A stretch of 64,000 bases of DNA, taken from NCBI GenBank assembly GCA_949825065.1, contig OX463838.1:6364251-6428250 (forward strand), in the 5' to 3' direction. Made by a program: the position numbers and the translations under genes. Every line of letters begins with the position of its first letter. The stretch's first letter is position 1. The DNA is from Odontocerum albicorne. Lineage: Eukaryota; Arthropoda; Insecta; Trichoptera; Odontoceridae. Shown one piece after another: positions 1 through 9,950 of this stretch. The notes below the pieces were generated by a model. It saw nothing but the letters and a program-made list of their open reading frames with translations. It did no database searches and had not been told where the DNA came from.

Positions 1-150
1 AGTATGTTTTGTCTGAACCAATTTGATTTACCAAGTATATTTTGTCTGAAGCAATTTGATTTACTTAGTATGTTTTGTATGAACCAATTCTATTTACCAA
101 GTAGGTTTTGTCTGAACTAATTTTATTTACCAAGTATGTTTTACTAAATA
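1..150. repeat. 33-bp tandem repeat, left edge of window
   Basis: Units starting with AGTATGTTTTGTCTGAA begin near 1, 34, 67, 100 and 133, giving a 33-bp period and a little over four copies with scattered substitutions. The array runs off the left edge, so its full length is unknown. No coding role is visible. Confidence 0.9.
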
Positions 151-1268
151 TACATATATTTTACTAAGAAAAGAAGAACAGATTTTTCTGTAGATATTCC
201 GATACATGATACTTACACATTCGACATTTGGTCGAGTTTTGTGCTCATTTATCTTGTAAATTTAAAAAAAAAACTCCCAAATAGGACTGTCTTCAAGTGT
301 TTCGTAACTTATAACCTCAAGAGGCCGATCATTTGACACCACAGGACCAGCAATTAAAAAAGTCCAGTCATAATATCTGACCTCCACGATCGATTCGGAA
401 GAATCAGTTTATTTGATCATGATATAATCGATGTCAAAGTGTTATCCCTTTCCAAAGGAATATCTTTTAGACATATATATATATTCAACCACTTTTTCAG
501 GGTGAGATTTTATTATAGTACGAAAAATATTATGTATGTTATGTCTGAACAAAAAAAAACTAAAAGTATTCATTAACTGAACGCGTTTTAATGAAATTAT
601 TTTTTTATATTTGGTGCAAAAGATAATAAAATTAGTAGAAATGAAAACAAGAATAAATCTAGATGATTAATCAATCTGTTGGACACATAAAAAAGAAAAG
701 TTTTAAAGAAGTAAAAGGTAACGACAACAATTATTTTGGCATTGTATTAACATACACTGGTATATAGAGTAAAGTTTAATTGGCTTATTGCCATTCAACC
801 AACTAGAAAGACGGGAAAGGTGCATTTAATTAAAACCACATTGTAATCTATTTTAAAAACCATCGGAAATTAAACTCATGCATTCCATTAATATGAGAGG
901 TTTCTTACCTATGAGAACGTATTTTTCAAAATATTTAACCGCCTGTAAAACTACCTGAAATTTTCCTGAAAATATTTACAGTATTTACACGTTATTATGA
1001 GTAATTCTGAAAATGCCTTGCTTTTTTTAAACAGTTGATGCTTGAAGTAAGAGAGAAAAAATCTTCATTCAACCAGCTTGAAAATATTTTGAATTATCAA
1101 GTGAATAAATTAAAACGCAATATTAAAACATATGAGATAGATAGACTTGTAACTTTATATTCAGGAAAAAAATGCTTTGTTATTTTATTAATTACATAAA
1201 TCACTGTGTTTAACCAAGAATCAGGAGACTTTATAAACAAATATGATCCGGATTCACAAGAAAAACAA
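151..1268. other. No gene seen; one short SINE-body fragment
   Basis: AT-rich sequence without a credible reading frame. At about 776-830 the string GGCTTATTGCCATTCAACCA resembles the 3' body of the tRNA-derived SINE found elsewhere in the window, with part of the conserved ATGTGGCAAT motif missing. A short TA run lies near 470-485. Nothing else is recognised. Confidence 0.5.
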
Positions 1269-1849
1269 TATTATACTTGAGAAAATGTAGGATGGTTCAT
1301 GTGACATTTGAAATGTCATGTCTCAAAGGGATGGGGTAAAACGTTTTTTTTTTTATAAATTGAATCGTTTATTTATAAATCGAAAAATTGTGTTTCTCTA
1401 AACTGACGTTTTGATTCCTAATTCTCATTTTACTGACTTTTTAATGTATTTTATGATTTGTATCTATCTTTAAATAGGCCAAGATTCACTATGAATTAAA
1501 ACTAATTACGAAAATTTAATTTAATTTAAAAAAAAATCGATAATCCAATTATCGTCTACCCCATCCCTAGCCAATGCAGACTAACGTAGTGACTTTTGAC
1601 AAACGTCACCAAATATTATTTGATTTTAACAAACTGCCACATTTTGCTAATTTGTAACAAGATGTATTAATTTGTCATTATTGTTAGTTTTATGTAATGT
1701 ATTTACCTAAATAACTTGCTATTTATTAGAATCGAGGCTTATATTAAAGTTGATAAAATATTTAAAATTATTGAAAGTCGTTACAAGGTTGTATTGGGGA
1801 AAATTTCTGATTGTCACAGGAACCATGCTACATTTTTTCAAGTATAATA
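1269..1849. mobile_element. Non-autonomous terminal-inverted-repeat element (family of the 19.67-kb copy)
   Basis: The left end TATTATACTTGAGAAAATGT is mirrored at the right end near 1825-1849, followed inward on both sides by a GGATGGTTC-TGTGAC type motif. The inner right half (about 1690-1800, with TTACCTAAATAACTTGCTAT) is nearly identical to 19735-19795, so two members of one family are present. No transposase is encoded. A second inverted pair, GGGATGGGGTA near 1328 and TACCCCATCCC near 1557-1567, suggests another small element nested in the left half. The superfamily cannot be assigned because the target duplication is not clear. Confidence 0.65.
1327..1567. mobile_element. Small nested inverted-repeat element
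   Basis: Short inverted ends (AGGGATGGGGTA and its complement) bound about 240 bp of AT-rich sequence inside the larger element. The inverted repeat is only about 15 bp, so this call rests on end symmetry alone. No coding capacity. Confidence 0.35.
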
Positions 1850-1953
1850 GATGAAATCAGTGAATAAAAAAGGAAATTTAAGACGTAACCTTTGTCAATT
1901 TTATTACTTTCTTACTAATTCGCACATGTAAATACTTATATTAGCTAAATTCC

Positions 1954-2360
1954 TGTAGTGACTATACGTGCGGTCACTGAACCCACGAGGCGATCTTTGC
2001 CCGCCCGGTCATCAAACTCGCATGCTTCACAATGCGAGACAAACAATGGGCAAAGTTCACACGGTCGGTCATTCAACTCACTACTAGCGGAGACCGCATT
2101 CCACGAGGAAACGAGACAGCAACATATCTTCCGCGCTGTCAGTCAAAACTATGAATACCTACGTGATGACAATAAACATATTGTGAGGCGTGAGACGAGA
2201 CATCAACATATCTCTTGCTCCGTCCCACACACATTCCAAAATATTATAAATACCGACGTTTATCAATAAAATATCTCTTTGCATATTCCGATTTCAAACG
2301 AGTTTTATTTATCAACAATCATTCTCATCATCTCTCCTTTAAGGAACAACCGTTCCTAAA
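1954..2360 (+). mobile_element. Solo LTR of an LTR retrotransposon
   Basis: A 407-bp block starting TGTAGTGAC carries promoter and processing signals in LTR order: a TATA box TATAAATACC at 2245-2254, an AATAAA signal at 2265-2270 and a T-rich tail. It is flanked by a 4-bp direct repeat TTCC (1950-1953 and 2361-2364). A diverged copy lies on the other strand at 27843-28223 with the same signals and its own 4-bp duplication. No internal region, primer site or polypurine tract adjoins, so each is probably a solo LTR left by recombination. The 3' terminus (CCTAAA) lacks the usual CA, so the exact right boundary is less certain. Confidence 0.65.
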
Positions 2361-2611
2361 TTCCTATATCAAATATATCTCCTTTATTCGAGTAATTTAT
2401 TCAGCTGATTGTGGTACATTTCACACGACATCATCATTATCAGATACGTTCCATATATGATGATAATGGTGATGACTTCCAAAAAAGACTGCCTACTTCT
2501 ACTGATAAGGGTCGTTTTCTCTTTGTCATTTGACCCCACGATGACTAGGATAAAACGATGTATTTTACACTTAAATTAAATGTATTCTTTGAAAATATAC
2601 TTTTTACCTGT
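2361..2611. other. No gene seen
   Basis: Spacer between the solo LTR and the piggyBac-like MITE. It holds an ATGATGATAATGG-type simple stretch near 2456-2475 and nothing recognisable. Confidence 0.5.
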
Positions 2612-3250
2612 TTAACCTTTCCTTCCCGGCGTTGGGTATCTTCTACACGTTGCTTCTAATAACCATCAATATCTCTATAAATATTATAAATACAAGGTTA
2701 AGATTTTAGGTATTCCTCCATAATATATTTACGCATTGATTTAAAAAATAATATTAATAATAATCAGAATTTATCGACTTTATCGAGGTGTTTTGTAAAG
2801 ATCGAAAACAAATTCGCATTTAAACGCTGCGAGTGCCTCGTCTTGACGATAGGTGAATAGTATGCGGGAAGCGCGACACTATATTCGCATCTCACTCTTG
2901 CATACTAGACTGAATTGCGAGGAGCTGAATTGTCTCAACGTCGCAAGCAAAGGCGTAAGCGCCGGGGTATGCGACTGATGTTCCGCGCCACTAGTAGCTT
3001 CTAGGCTTGCAAATAGGTTAGACGTACGCCCGTTCCGTGAGCGTTTTTTAATGTTTTCAGAGGGTTTTTTAATATTTTCAGCAAATAAATCTCAATTATT
3101 ATAATTTTTAACTTCAATTATAATTAATTAAGGGGATTATCTATGAATGTTCTTATTTTTCCGATTTAAAATCGCAAATTTTTTATTGCGTACTCACTAC
3201 CCAACACCGGAGCACGCGTATTATTTTTATCACCGTAAGGGAAGGGTTAA
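2612..3250. mobile_element. piggyBac-like MITE, copy 1 (TTAA target duplication)
   Basis: A 639-bp unit bounded by TTAA on both sides (2612-2615 and 3247-3250). The ends are inverted: CCTTTCCTTCCC on the left and, read inward from the right, CCCTTCCCTTAC. A second inverted motif, GTTGGGTA, lies at about 2631-2638 on the left and near 3198-3208 on the right. TTAA duplication, CC-type ends and subterminal inverted repeats are the hallmarks of the piggyBac superfamily. No transposase is encoded, so it is non-autonomous. Copies 3 and 4 (29553-30187 and 48083-48613) share ends and interior. Confidence 0.85.
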
Positions 3251-3585
3251 CAAAGAATTTTACAATTTATCACAGTTGTTGAACCATCTGGAAAATTTCA
3301 TAAAGCTGGATAATGGACTCAGACCATAACTGTTCAACTGTAAAAAAGGTTTTTTTAAGGAGATATAAAAATTACTAAACCATTTTCATAACCTTTTTTG
3401 TGCAAGTAAGAAAGTAAGATAATGCTGCACATTGTCAACGAACGTTTGAAAAGTTTAGCAGTTAGCTAATCTCGAAAACTTATACAAAAATATACTTCTA
3501 GTTCATATAAAAAAAAAATCTAATGATAGTTCGTAAAAGGCGTACGATGGAGTTGGATAGAAATAATTAAAGTACAATTTATACA
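3251..3585. other. No gene seen
   Basis: AT-rich spacer between the MITE and the minisatellite. The short frame at 3147-3329 straddles the MITE end and is not supported. Confidence 0.5.
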
Positions 3586-3589
3586 GCGC

Positions 3590-4080
3590 TGTATCTCACT
3601 GAGTATTTTAGTTATTTTATGATCTCACTGAGTATTTTAGTCTATTTATGATCTGCCTGTATCTCACTGAGTATTTTAGTTTATTTATGATCTGCCTGTA
3701 TCTCACTGAGTATTTTAGTTTATTTATGAGCTGCCTGTATCTCACTGAGTATTTTAGTTTATTTATGATCTGCCTGTATCTCACTGAGTATTTCAGTCTA
3801 TTTATGATCTGCCTGTATCTCACTGAGTATTTTAGTTTATTTATGATCTGCCTGTATCTCACTGAGTATTTTAGTTTATTTATGATCTGCCTGTATCTCA
3901 CTGAGTATTTTAGTTTATTATGATCTGCCTGTATCTCACTGAGTATTTTAGTTTATTTATGATCTGCCTGTATCTCACTGAGTATTTTAGTTTATTTATG
4001 AACTGTCTGTATCTCACTGAGTATTTTAGTTTATTTATGATCTGCCTGTATCTCACTGAGTATTTAAATTTTTTAATGAT
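3590..4080. repeat. 39-bp minisatellite, about 12 copies
   Basis: The unit contains GTATCTCACTGAGTATTTTA followed by GTTTATTTATGATCTGCCT; starts are spaced 39 bp apart (for example 3661 and 3700). Copies differ by single bases and a few indels. Because 39 is a multiple of three and the unit lacks stops in one frame per strand, long periodic frames appear on both strands (13-residue periods). These are a by-product of the period, not evidence of a protein. The GCCTGTATCTCACTGAG part matches one end of the dispersed family seen at 12775, 14217 and 62990. Confidence 0.95.
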
Positions 4081-4207
4081 CTGGGTATTTTAGTTTTTTA
4101 TAAATTATAAATTCAACTATTTAGTTTTAGTTCTACTTAATATTAAAAATATATAAAAAGATCGATCCAATAGAAATATTAATAAAGAAAACAATTATTA
4201 ATCAAAA

Positions 4208-4400
4208 GTATCGATACATACACACATGTCATCATACCCTCTCCCTGACGAGATAAGCAGAGACGAGAGAGCGCAAGACTTTCCTATCTCGACACACATC
4301 CTTCGTTTCTTCTACAGCCATACACCTTATCTTACAACTCATACGAATGCACTGACTCAACGTTTCTTCATTACAAAATTCGGTTCACTTGATCTATCAT
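4208..4400 (-). mobile_element. LINE-A 3' fragment
   Basis: LINE-A is the most abundant dispersed family in this window. Read in its coding sense (minus here), better copies encode pieces such as ERTNEERLTKQ, RGRGRPRKIYLEQVNDIL and STRNLRNCVKRCIDVD. This is the C-terminal tail typical of an insect non-LTR retrotransposon reverse transcriptase. All copies are short, lack the reverse transcriptase core and share the 3' end GG-GTGATGGTATGT, as expected of 5'-truncated LINE insertions. This copy keeps the terminal part with several stops and frameshifts; it is a dead fragment. Confidence 0.7.
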
Positions 4401-4904
4401 AAGTATACTTTCCTCAAAAAGAAAATCAATATGTGTCAACTTGCTTTAGATTGTAATATTTTTGGTGTTTCAATGGAAAGAACGCTCTTAATTTACCCCA
4501 TATTTATTAAATATCTCATAATAGGTGATATGTTGGATGAATCTTTTTTGCTTACGTTCATCCAATTTCACACTTGGGTCGGTCTTCTTATTCCCATCTT
4601 TCGGAACCAATTACTATCGTCTGACCCTCCCCTTACATTATGTAAATGGGAATGTAAGTGCCCACACTAAACCGAGTTTAGAAGAAGGCTTTGGAATTTA
4701 AATATACCTCTAAGCGCCTCCGTAAATAAGGGTTGACAACGTTTTATTTATATTGTAGGTCAAAAGTGGCCTTAGGAAAGTTTAAAAAGGATAAAATGAC
4801 GCTTTTTTGACCTGATCAAAAATACTTGAAAACTTTTTGACAATTTGTGAATTTTTTTTTCCTAAAGTATAACTTAATGAAAACCAACACGGTTGAATTG
4901 TCAA
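4401..4904. other. No gene seen
   Basis: AT-rich spacer. The 93-codon frame at 4389-4670 starts inside the LINE-A fragment and shows no recognisable domain, so I do not support it. Confidence 0.5.
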
Positions 4905-5189
4905 AAATAAATATATGAATTGTGTATACATACACACACACACAGAATCACGCTATTTCCCTGTTGAGGTAGGCGGAAAGGGAAGTGTGCGAGACTTTCC
5001 TATCCAATACGTTTATTTCGCATCTTCCACATCCACTCACTTACTCATACAGTTCCTACACGTTCTCTTTCTTCTTACTTTTCATTCACTTGATTCAACC
5101 ATTATTTTCTTGGTCCTGCTCTATCATACTATATACTCAAATATAAAGTGTATATTTGTTGTGTTAGTCTTTCTTGTTTCATTCGTTCT
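4905..5189 (-). mobile_element. LINE-A 3' fragment, left part
   Basis: Minus-strand LINE-A tail with the familiar blocks (CACGCTATTTCCCTG near 4949, the CTCATACAGTTCCTACACG block near 5044, CTTGATTCAACCAT near 5089). It stops at CATTCGTTCTA, where the mariner-type element begins. More LINE-A sequence resumes at about 5745, so the element probably inserted into this LINE copy. Confidence 0.7.
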
Positions 5190-5740
5190 AAAGGGTTTTT
5201 TAAATTGACCGGTTTTTTTAAATTGGATAAAACACAGATGGCGTCGCAAGCTTAACTGGGTCTTGTGACATTTGATAAGTGAAGTTTATGAAAATGGAGT
5301 CGTATACAATACAACAACGCGTTCAAATTGTTGAATTATTTTATGTATTGTAATCTCCGGAAACGGTGATGTTAATCGGCCACCAAGATCATGTGATCTG
5401 ACATCGTTGCACTATTTTCTCTGGAGTTACGTGAAAAACCAGGTCTATAAGAATAATCTCCAATCAATTCCTGAGCTTAAGGACGAAATTATTCGCGTTA
5501 TTGATGAGTTTGAACTGCAATTTTGCCAAAATGTCATCGAAAGTTTTGACAAAAGAGTGAACATCTGTGGAGCTTCAAGAGGTGGACATTTGGCGGATAT
5601 TGTTTTTTTTTAATTTAAATGTCATACATCATACTTCAATGACCAATACAAAAAATTGAAATCAAAGCATATTGTGTGTTTTATTTAAGAATAAAAAAAA
5701 TTTAAATAAAAAAACCACTTAATTGGAAAAACCCTATTTA
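5190..5740 (+). mobile_element. Internally deleted mariner-type (Tc1/mariner) element
   Basis: Ends are inverted: GGGTTTTTTAAATTGACC on the left and GGGTTTTTCCAATTAAGTGG read inward from the right. A transposase start lies at 5288 (MESYTIQQRVQIVELF), the usual N-terminus of this transposase group. After about 20 residues the sequence jumps to the C-terminal part from about 5359 (NGDVNRPPRSCDLT, then FLWSYVKNQVY, and RGGHLADIVFF at the end, stop at 5611-5613). The whole central catalytic region is missing. The residue expected to be the third catalytic Asp (usually PLDYFLW) is His here (SLHYFLW). It is a deletion derivative that can move only with help, if at all. Confidence 0.8.
5288..5613 (+). 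pseudogene. Mariner-type transposase remnant, N- and C-termini joined
   Basis: The first about 20 codons and the last about 85 codons of a transposase of roughly 340 residues are retained. The helix-turn-helix domain, the first two catalytic acids and most of the catalytic core are gone. A stop lies close after the N-terminal piece. The C-terminal frame is open to its natural stop. Non-functional. Confidence 0.75.
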
Positions 5741-5744
5741 TGTA

Positions 5745-5932
5745 TGCATTTAAGGGCCCCATTGACTTTGTTTCCTATTGTTACACACCTTTCAATATCT
5801 CTTGTGACTCTTCCATCATCCGAAAAATACTAGAATTCTTTAACTTGTCAAAATTTCATCAATGTATTGCGTTCAAATTTTCTTTCTCGCATATCAATCA
5901 CTATGACTTTGGATTATTGGACTTTTTTTAAA
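5745..5932 (-). mobile_element. LINE-A fragment, right part
   Basis: The block around CCCATTGACTTTGTTTCCTA matches 36580-36700 and 63460-63500, which are inner parts of minus-strand LINE-A copies. It continues the LINE-A copy interrupted by the mariner-type element, with part of the sequence between lost. Confidence 0.6.
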
Positions 5933-6000
5933 TCAAAGCAAATGGTGTGTTTTATTCAAGAATTTAAAAAAATCCTCCCAATTTGAAAGACCCCTTATAT
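5930..6000 (+). mobile_element. Second 3' end of the mariner-type family
   Basis: AAATCAAAGCAAATGGTGTG and the following GTTTTATTCAAGAAT repeat the 3' flank of the deleted element at 5655-5740, ending in an inverted-repeat-like GACCCCTTA. Only the 3' end is present, so this is a solitary relic. Confidence 0.6.
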
Positions 6001-6535
6001 GACCAAACCATTTCAGAGTACATTTCTTGTAGAAAAACTTAACACGGCAGCCTTAAGTTTACATCCATTCTTTATATTGTAACTTATTCCGTTTTCTGTC
6101 ATACATCGACTGTGAAATATACAAAAAATACTTCATTATCAATCCGACCAAGAGATTGCAGGCTTCAGCAATTGGCTAATTTGTTTAACCCGGAGATTGC
6201 AGGTTCGATTTTCGTGAGCAAATTTAAAAAAAAAGGGTATCAATGATGTTTTGTATAAGGCATATTACGCATCTTTCAGGTTGGTTTTAAATATTTGCCA
6301 CGTGTTAATAAACTGACCATGTTGTATACTGTATACAATATTCTTGTTTCCATATCATCAAAGGGTCAAAACCTCATCGCTTGCACCTGAGCCTGTCCTG
6401 CACCAAGTCAGTATTTGAAAATCTTCTTTCCCTGTGTATGCCGTCCTTTTGTATCCTTAAATATAATCTGCCTCAACAACTGTTATTCTTTGAATTAAAG
6501 AATACTTTTATTTTAATGCATTTTTATTTATACAT
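6001..6535. other. Weak tRNA-like and LINE-A traces, no gene
   Basis: At 6050-6125 a stretch resembles the inner LINE-A block (TTCCGTTTTCTGTCATACAT). At 6146-6222 the plus strand has GGCTAATTTG followed by GCAGGTTCGATTTTCG, like the A and B boxes of a tRNA-derived SINE, but the match is poor. The 64-codon frame at 6381-6575 is not supported. Confidence 0.4.
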
Positions 6536-6730
6536 GCACATATACCATAATACCCCCCATCTCCCGGCAGGGTAGGCAGACAGAAGAAAACGCCAGACTT
6601 AACTATAGTGAGATATACCTTTCGCCTTTTTTACATTTATACACCTTCTCACACAGCTTCTACGATTTCTCTGACTTAACATTTTTTTCTATCTTAATAT
6701 AATCTTGATCAGACCATATTTTTTTAGTCT
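6536..6730 (-). mobile_element. LINE-A 3' fragment
   Basis: Carries the LINE-A tail landmarks in minus orientation: CCATCTCCCGGCAGGGTAGG, then CTTCTCACACAGCTTCTACG. Short and frameshifted. Confidence 0.65.
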
Positions 6731-6929
6731 CCCATTACTAAGCATTTATTTAATTTATGACGTTTTTAATTAAATGTTATAACATTTTGAAACGTGCTCA
6801 CTCGCAGGGTAAAATTGGTTGTCATTGCCCGAGACCATGCCTGAGGTCAGCTTATTTGCTAAGCATTCTAGACTAAATTCCCAGAACATCGTTTTTTTGT
6901 GGTAAATTTACACGAAATTTTAATTATTT

Positions 6930-7032
6930 TAGAACTTTTGCATGCAGTAAAACCTGGTAGGTTAGGTTAGGTTAGGTTAGTTTTGCATGCAGTAAAACTT
7001 AACTTTTGCATGCAGTAAAACCTGGTTGGTTT
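6930..7032. repeat. Short TTAGG-type run inside a direct repeat
   Basis: About four GGTTA units (6958-6980) match the insect telomere motif TTAGG. They are flanked by three copies of CTTTTGCATGCAGTAAAACC. The run is far too short for a telomere and sits in ordinary repeat DNA, so it is interstitial. Confidence 0.8.
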
Positions 7033-7109
7033 ATTTATAAATACTTTTAATCCTTTATAACCAAACATAAATATTCCAATAAGGTTTTAAGTTAAAATGA
7101 TATTAAAAA

Positions 7110-7205
7110 CCTTTTTGAAAAATTGTATATCAACTAGAAATTGAACCCGCATCCCCTTTAAAGAAGTAAAGTGTTTTACCGACTAAACCACAGAAGTCGT
7201 CTTAT
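7110..7205 (-). mobile_element. tRNA-derived SINE, head fragment
   Basis: On the minus strand a polymerase III A box (TGGTTTAGTCGGTAAAACAC) is followed by a B box (GCGGGTTCAATTTC). The spacing resembles a tRNA, but no complete cloverleaf is formed. It is the promoter head of the SINE family seen best at 10380-10571. Confidence 0.65.
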
Positions 7206-7894
7206 GTTGTTTAATGTTGTGATTTTGCTAGTTTTCTGATAAAAATACGCTCAAAGGTTAACAGGTGTTACTTAAAAGTTTTCTTAAAGCCTCAGGTTAT
7301 TTTAGCCCTCCATCCTACTATTTGCAAAGTTTGAAAACTTGTTTCAGTATTTAATGTATTCAATAGCTTTGCCAACAGTCTTAGAAACAACATAAATTGA
7401 ATAAATCAAGTGTATTGATTTGTTGATACTCACAGAATTTTAACTAGCATACTACATATTTTGAAAGGTTATCGCTAGACCACAAAAAAAAAGGTTAAAT
7501 AAAATACAAAAGCTAAATAAAAATATTTGTGTACGAACATTAAATTTTGTGATAACAACTCTGCAAATACAAAAACAATTTCGTTATAACAAAGTCAACA
7601 GAAAATATAATGCAATATTTTTATCTTATTTGAACAAACGTACGCGTTTTAATTTCAAAATTCTCTAAAGGGAAACAAAAAATAAAATTTGTGCCTACGT
7701 GGCATACAAAACATCTCGCTAATGATACGTATAGCTGCTTATACAATAGCAGACTAACTCCATACTCCGTGTCCTGCCCGAGGCATCCCCTGCTAGTCCG
7801 AAACAGGGAAGATATCCCGCAACAATGCCGCCCCTAGAACGTAAAAGATTATATGAATATATGTATGGTACAATTTACGAAGTATAGCTTCCTT
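7206..7894. other. No gene seen
   Basis: AT-rich spacer up to the assembly gap. The segment near 7760-7840 (CCCGAGGCATCCCCTGCTAG) is richer in GC than its surroundings but matches nothing I recognise. Confidence 0.5.
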
Positions 7895-8094
7895 NNNNNN
7901 NNNNNNNNNNNNNNNNNNNNNNNNNNNNNNNNNNNNNNNNNNNNNNNNNNNNNNNNNNNNNNNNNNNNNNNNNNNNNNNNNNNNNNNNNNNNNNNNNNNN
8001 NNNNNNNNNNNNNNNNNNNNNNNNNNNNNNNNNNNNNNNNNNNNNNNNNNNNNNNNNNNNNNNNNNNNNNNNNNNNNNNNNNNNNNNNNNNNNN
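7895..8094. other. Assembly gap (200 N)
   Basis: Exactly 200 unknown bases, a common placeholder length, so the true gap size is not known. The missing DNA should include the N-terminal half of the mariner transposase that emerges on its right. Confidence 0.95.
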
Positions 8095-8548
8095 GTTTGG
8101 TGGACTAGTGCTGGTGTCGTTCACTACAGCTTTCTTAAATCTGGCCAGACGATTACGGCAGACGTCTATTGTCAGCAACTGCAAACCATGATGGAAAAGC
8201 TAGCTGCTAAACAACCGAGGCTGGTTAATCGCTCTAGGCCACTGCTGCTTCATGATAACGCTAGACCACACACTGCACAACAGACGGCTACCAAATTAGA
8301 AGAGCTTCAATTGGAATGTCTAAGACATCCACCGTACTCTCCGGACCTTGCCCCAACAGATTACTATTTTTTTTCGAAATTTGGATAACTTCTTGCAAGG
8401 GAAAAAATTCAACTCCGATGGGGCAGTCCAAACCGACTTCAAAGATTTTATTGATTCCCGTCCGAATGGTTTTTTTAGTAAAGGGATCGATGAACTACCT
8501 ATGAGATGGCAAAAGTGCATAGATAGCAATGGTACATACTTTGATTAA
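8095..8548 (+). pseudogene. Mariner (DD34D) transposase, C-terminal half, frameshifted
   Basis: Read on the plus strand this encodes the C-terminal half of a mariner transposase. It has the second catalytic Asp in LLLHDNARPHTA and the third in YSPDLAPTDYYFF, with exactly 34 residues between them, the DD34D signature. After DYYFF an extra T in a run of T (about 8365-8375) shifts the frame. The C-terminus continues in another frame (NLDNFLQGKKFNSDGAVQTD, then MRWQKCIDSNGTYFD) to a stop at 8546-8548. The N-terminal DNA-binding domain and first Asp are lost in the gap. It differs clearly from the mariner at 39320-40611, so it is a separate lineage. Confidence 0.88.
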
Positions 8549-8626
8549 ATAAATATATTATATTAAAAAAAAATCAACTTTATGTTCCTCCCAAACAAAA
8601 CGCCAATTTCACATGTAAGGACCCAA

Positions 8627-8751
8627 TATTATTTTTTAAATCAATGCGTAAATATATTATGGAGGAATACCTAAAATCTTAACCTTGTATTTATTATATT
8701 TATAGAGATATTGATGGTTATTAGAAGCAACGTGTAGAAAGGAAAGGTTAA
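8627..8751 (-). mobile_element. piggyBac-like MITE, truncated copy 2
   Basis: The reverse complement of the left about 130 bp of copy 1 (landmarks TATTATGGAGGAATACCTAA and GGTTATTAGAAGCAACGTGT), ending at GGAAAGGTTAA. About 17 bp near the end, containing the GTTGGGTA motif, are deleted. The other terminus is absent. Confidence 0.75.
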
Positions 8752-8754
8752 CAA

Positions 8755-8935
8755 AAAACTCCAGTAATGTTTATATTTCCAGAATGGTGTCAAAATGTGA
8801 GGGGAAGATGGAATAAAGGAAGACCAAGAACGTATGGTTTAATCGACTGAATGGTATCTTAAAAAAATCGAAGAAATCGTAGGAGTTGTATGATAGTGTT
8901 TGGTTTTAAAAGAGGCGACTTAAAAAGTATGTTAA
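8755..8935 (+). mobile_element. LINE-A fragment
   Basis: Plus-strand LINE-A tail: GGAAGACCAAGAACGTATGG (a GRPR-type motif) followed by ATCGTAGGAGTTGTATGATA. Short and damaged. Confidence 0.6.
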
Positions 8936-8959
8936 GGACCATTAATCTAATAAATTTAT

Positions 8960-9385
8960 TGTTCCAAATTTATCCAACAGGGTGGGTTGATACAACTGAC
9001 GCCGTTATTGGTCCTGTGTTGTTGAATTGTCTACCTCCTTATGTAAGAGATATAGGTGGCATGTGTACCTTTTGAAAACAATCCTTTTTGAGAGATTTTA
9101 TCAAAATGAATAATATTATTAGAATACTACACATATACATCTCAAGCCTATTGTGTTACTTTCACAAATTTAAAGATCTTCAAAGATTAATTTGTTGTTT
9201 ATATTTCCTTGAAAAGATTTCTTACAAAATATATACTGTATTATCTAGTGGTTGTAATGACTATCTTCCTTTTTTTACACTCAAGTCATATATATTTATT
9301 AAATGATAAAAGGTTCAAGTTCCGAGTTAGAGCTCCCTTCAGGAAAGATTGCCCTCGAAACGGCACTTTATAAATTTTATTATTA
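8960..9385 (+). mobile_element. LINE 3' end, CR1/L2-like C-terminus plus 3' UTR
   Basis: The plus strand encodes LLNCLPPYVRDIGGMCTF just before a stop at 9073-9075. This resembles the closing WNSLP-x-x-VR-x-x-x-S-x-x-x-FK motif of CR1/L2-type LINEs. About 300 bp of 3' UTR follow and end in CGGCACTTTATAAATTTTATTATTATT, the kind of short tandem tail such LINEs have. A related copy is at 16195-16700. Confidence 0.6.
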
Positions 9386-9680
9386 TTTTAATTATTGCCT
9401 GGCATTATTTTCTCTCTTCCGTTCTCAGACAGGATAACCTGGTGATGGTATGGAATGATCTCGAAAAGCCTCAACATTTTGAAAATATTGGATAAAATTG
9501 CTCTCATATTTCCCTTTCCTCCAGTTGTTTGTTCAGGTCAATCAGCCAATACATTGTGTACGTTGTACTGTCAAGAATTACCGAAGATTGTGTACCACTT
9601 GATTTCTTTTCACATACATTTCTAATAGCTCGGTCTATACATGCTCTGCGTACACAGTTTTAAGGACATTCTGCGAGAGT
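9386..9680. other. No gene seen
   Basis: Spacer between two LINE relics; the right part may still belong to the degraded LINE that follows. Confidence 0.4.
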
Positions 9681-9684
9681 CACT

Positions 9685-9950
9685 GAATTTGTGCAGGATG
9701 CCAGAAGATTGGGAGCATGTGTCTCAGGATCGTCGAAAGTGAAGAACTATCAGACATCTCAATAGCTAGATGTATGAGAAACAGTCAGTGTGTTGCAAAC
9801 ATAGCCAGTATATCCAAGCAGCTCAACAGGATCCAAATAACTGTGACGTCTGCGAAAGAGAGTGTGCGTTTATGATCGATTTGTTTTCTCACTGAAGATC
9901 TCATGATAAACGCAAAGGATCAATTCGAGATTGATGTTGAAATTACAAGA
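9685..9950 (+). pseudogene. Decayed LINE C-terminus with zinc-finger-like motif
   Basis: Across stops and shifts the plus strand reads MPEDWEHVSQDRRK, then QAAQQDPNNCDVCERECA and MIDLFSH with a stop before RSH. A C-x2-C ... H-x3-4-H arrangement after a Trp-rich segment is a known ending of several LINE reverse transcriptases in invertebrates. At least two in-frame stops make it a relic. The family assignment is tentative. Confidence 0.4.

Noticed and set aside
3617..3923. Long frames on both strands of the 39-bp array
   Set aside because: They follow automatically from a stop-free unit whose length is a multiple of three.
6958..6980. Telomere end
   Set aside because: Only about four units and flanked on both sides by ordinary sequence.
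7849..8191. Frames on both strands spanning the N gap
   Set aside because: More than half of each is unknown sequence; they are not real reading frames.
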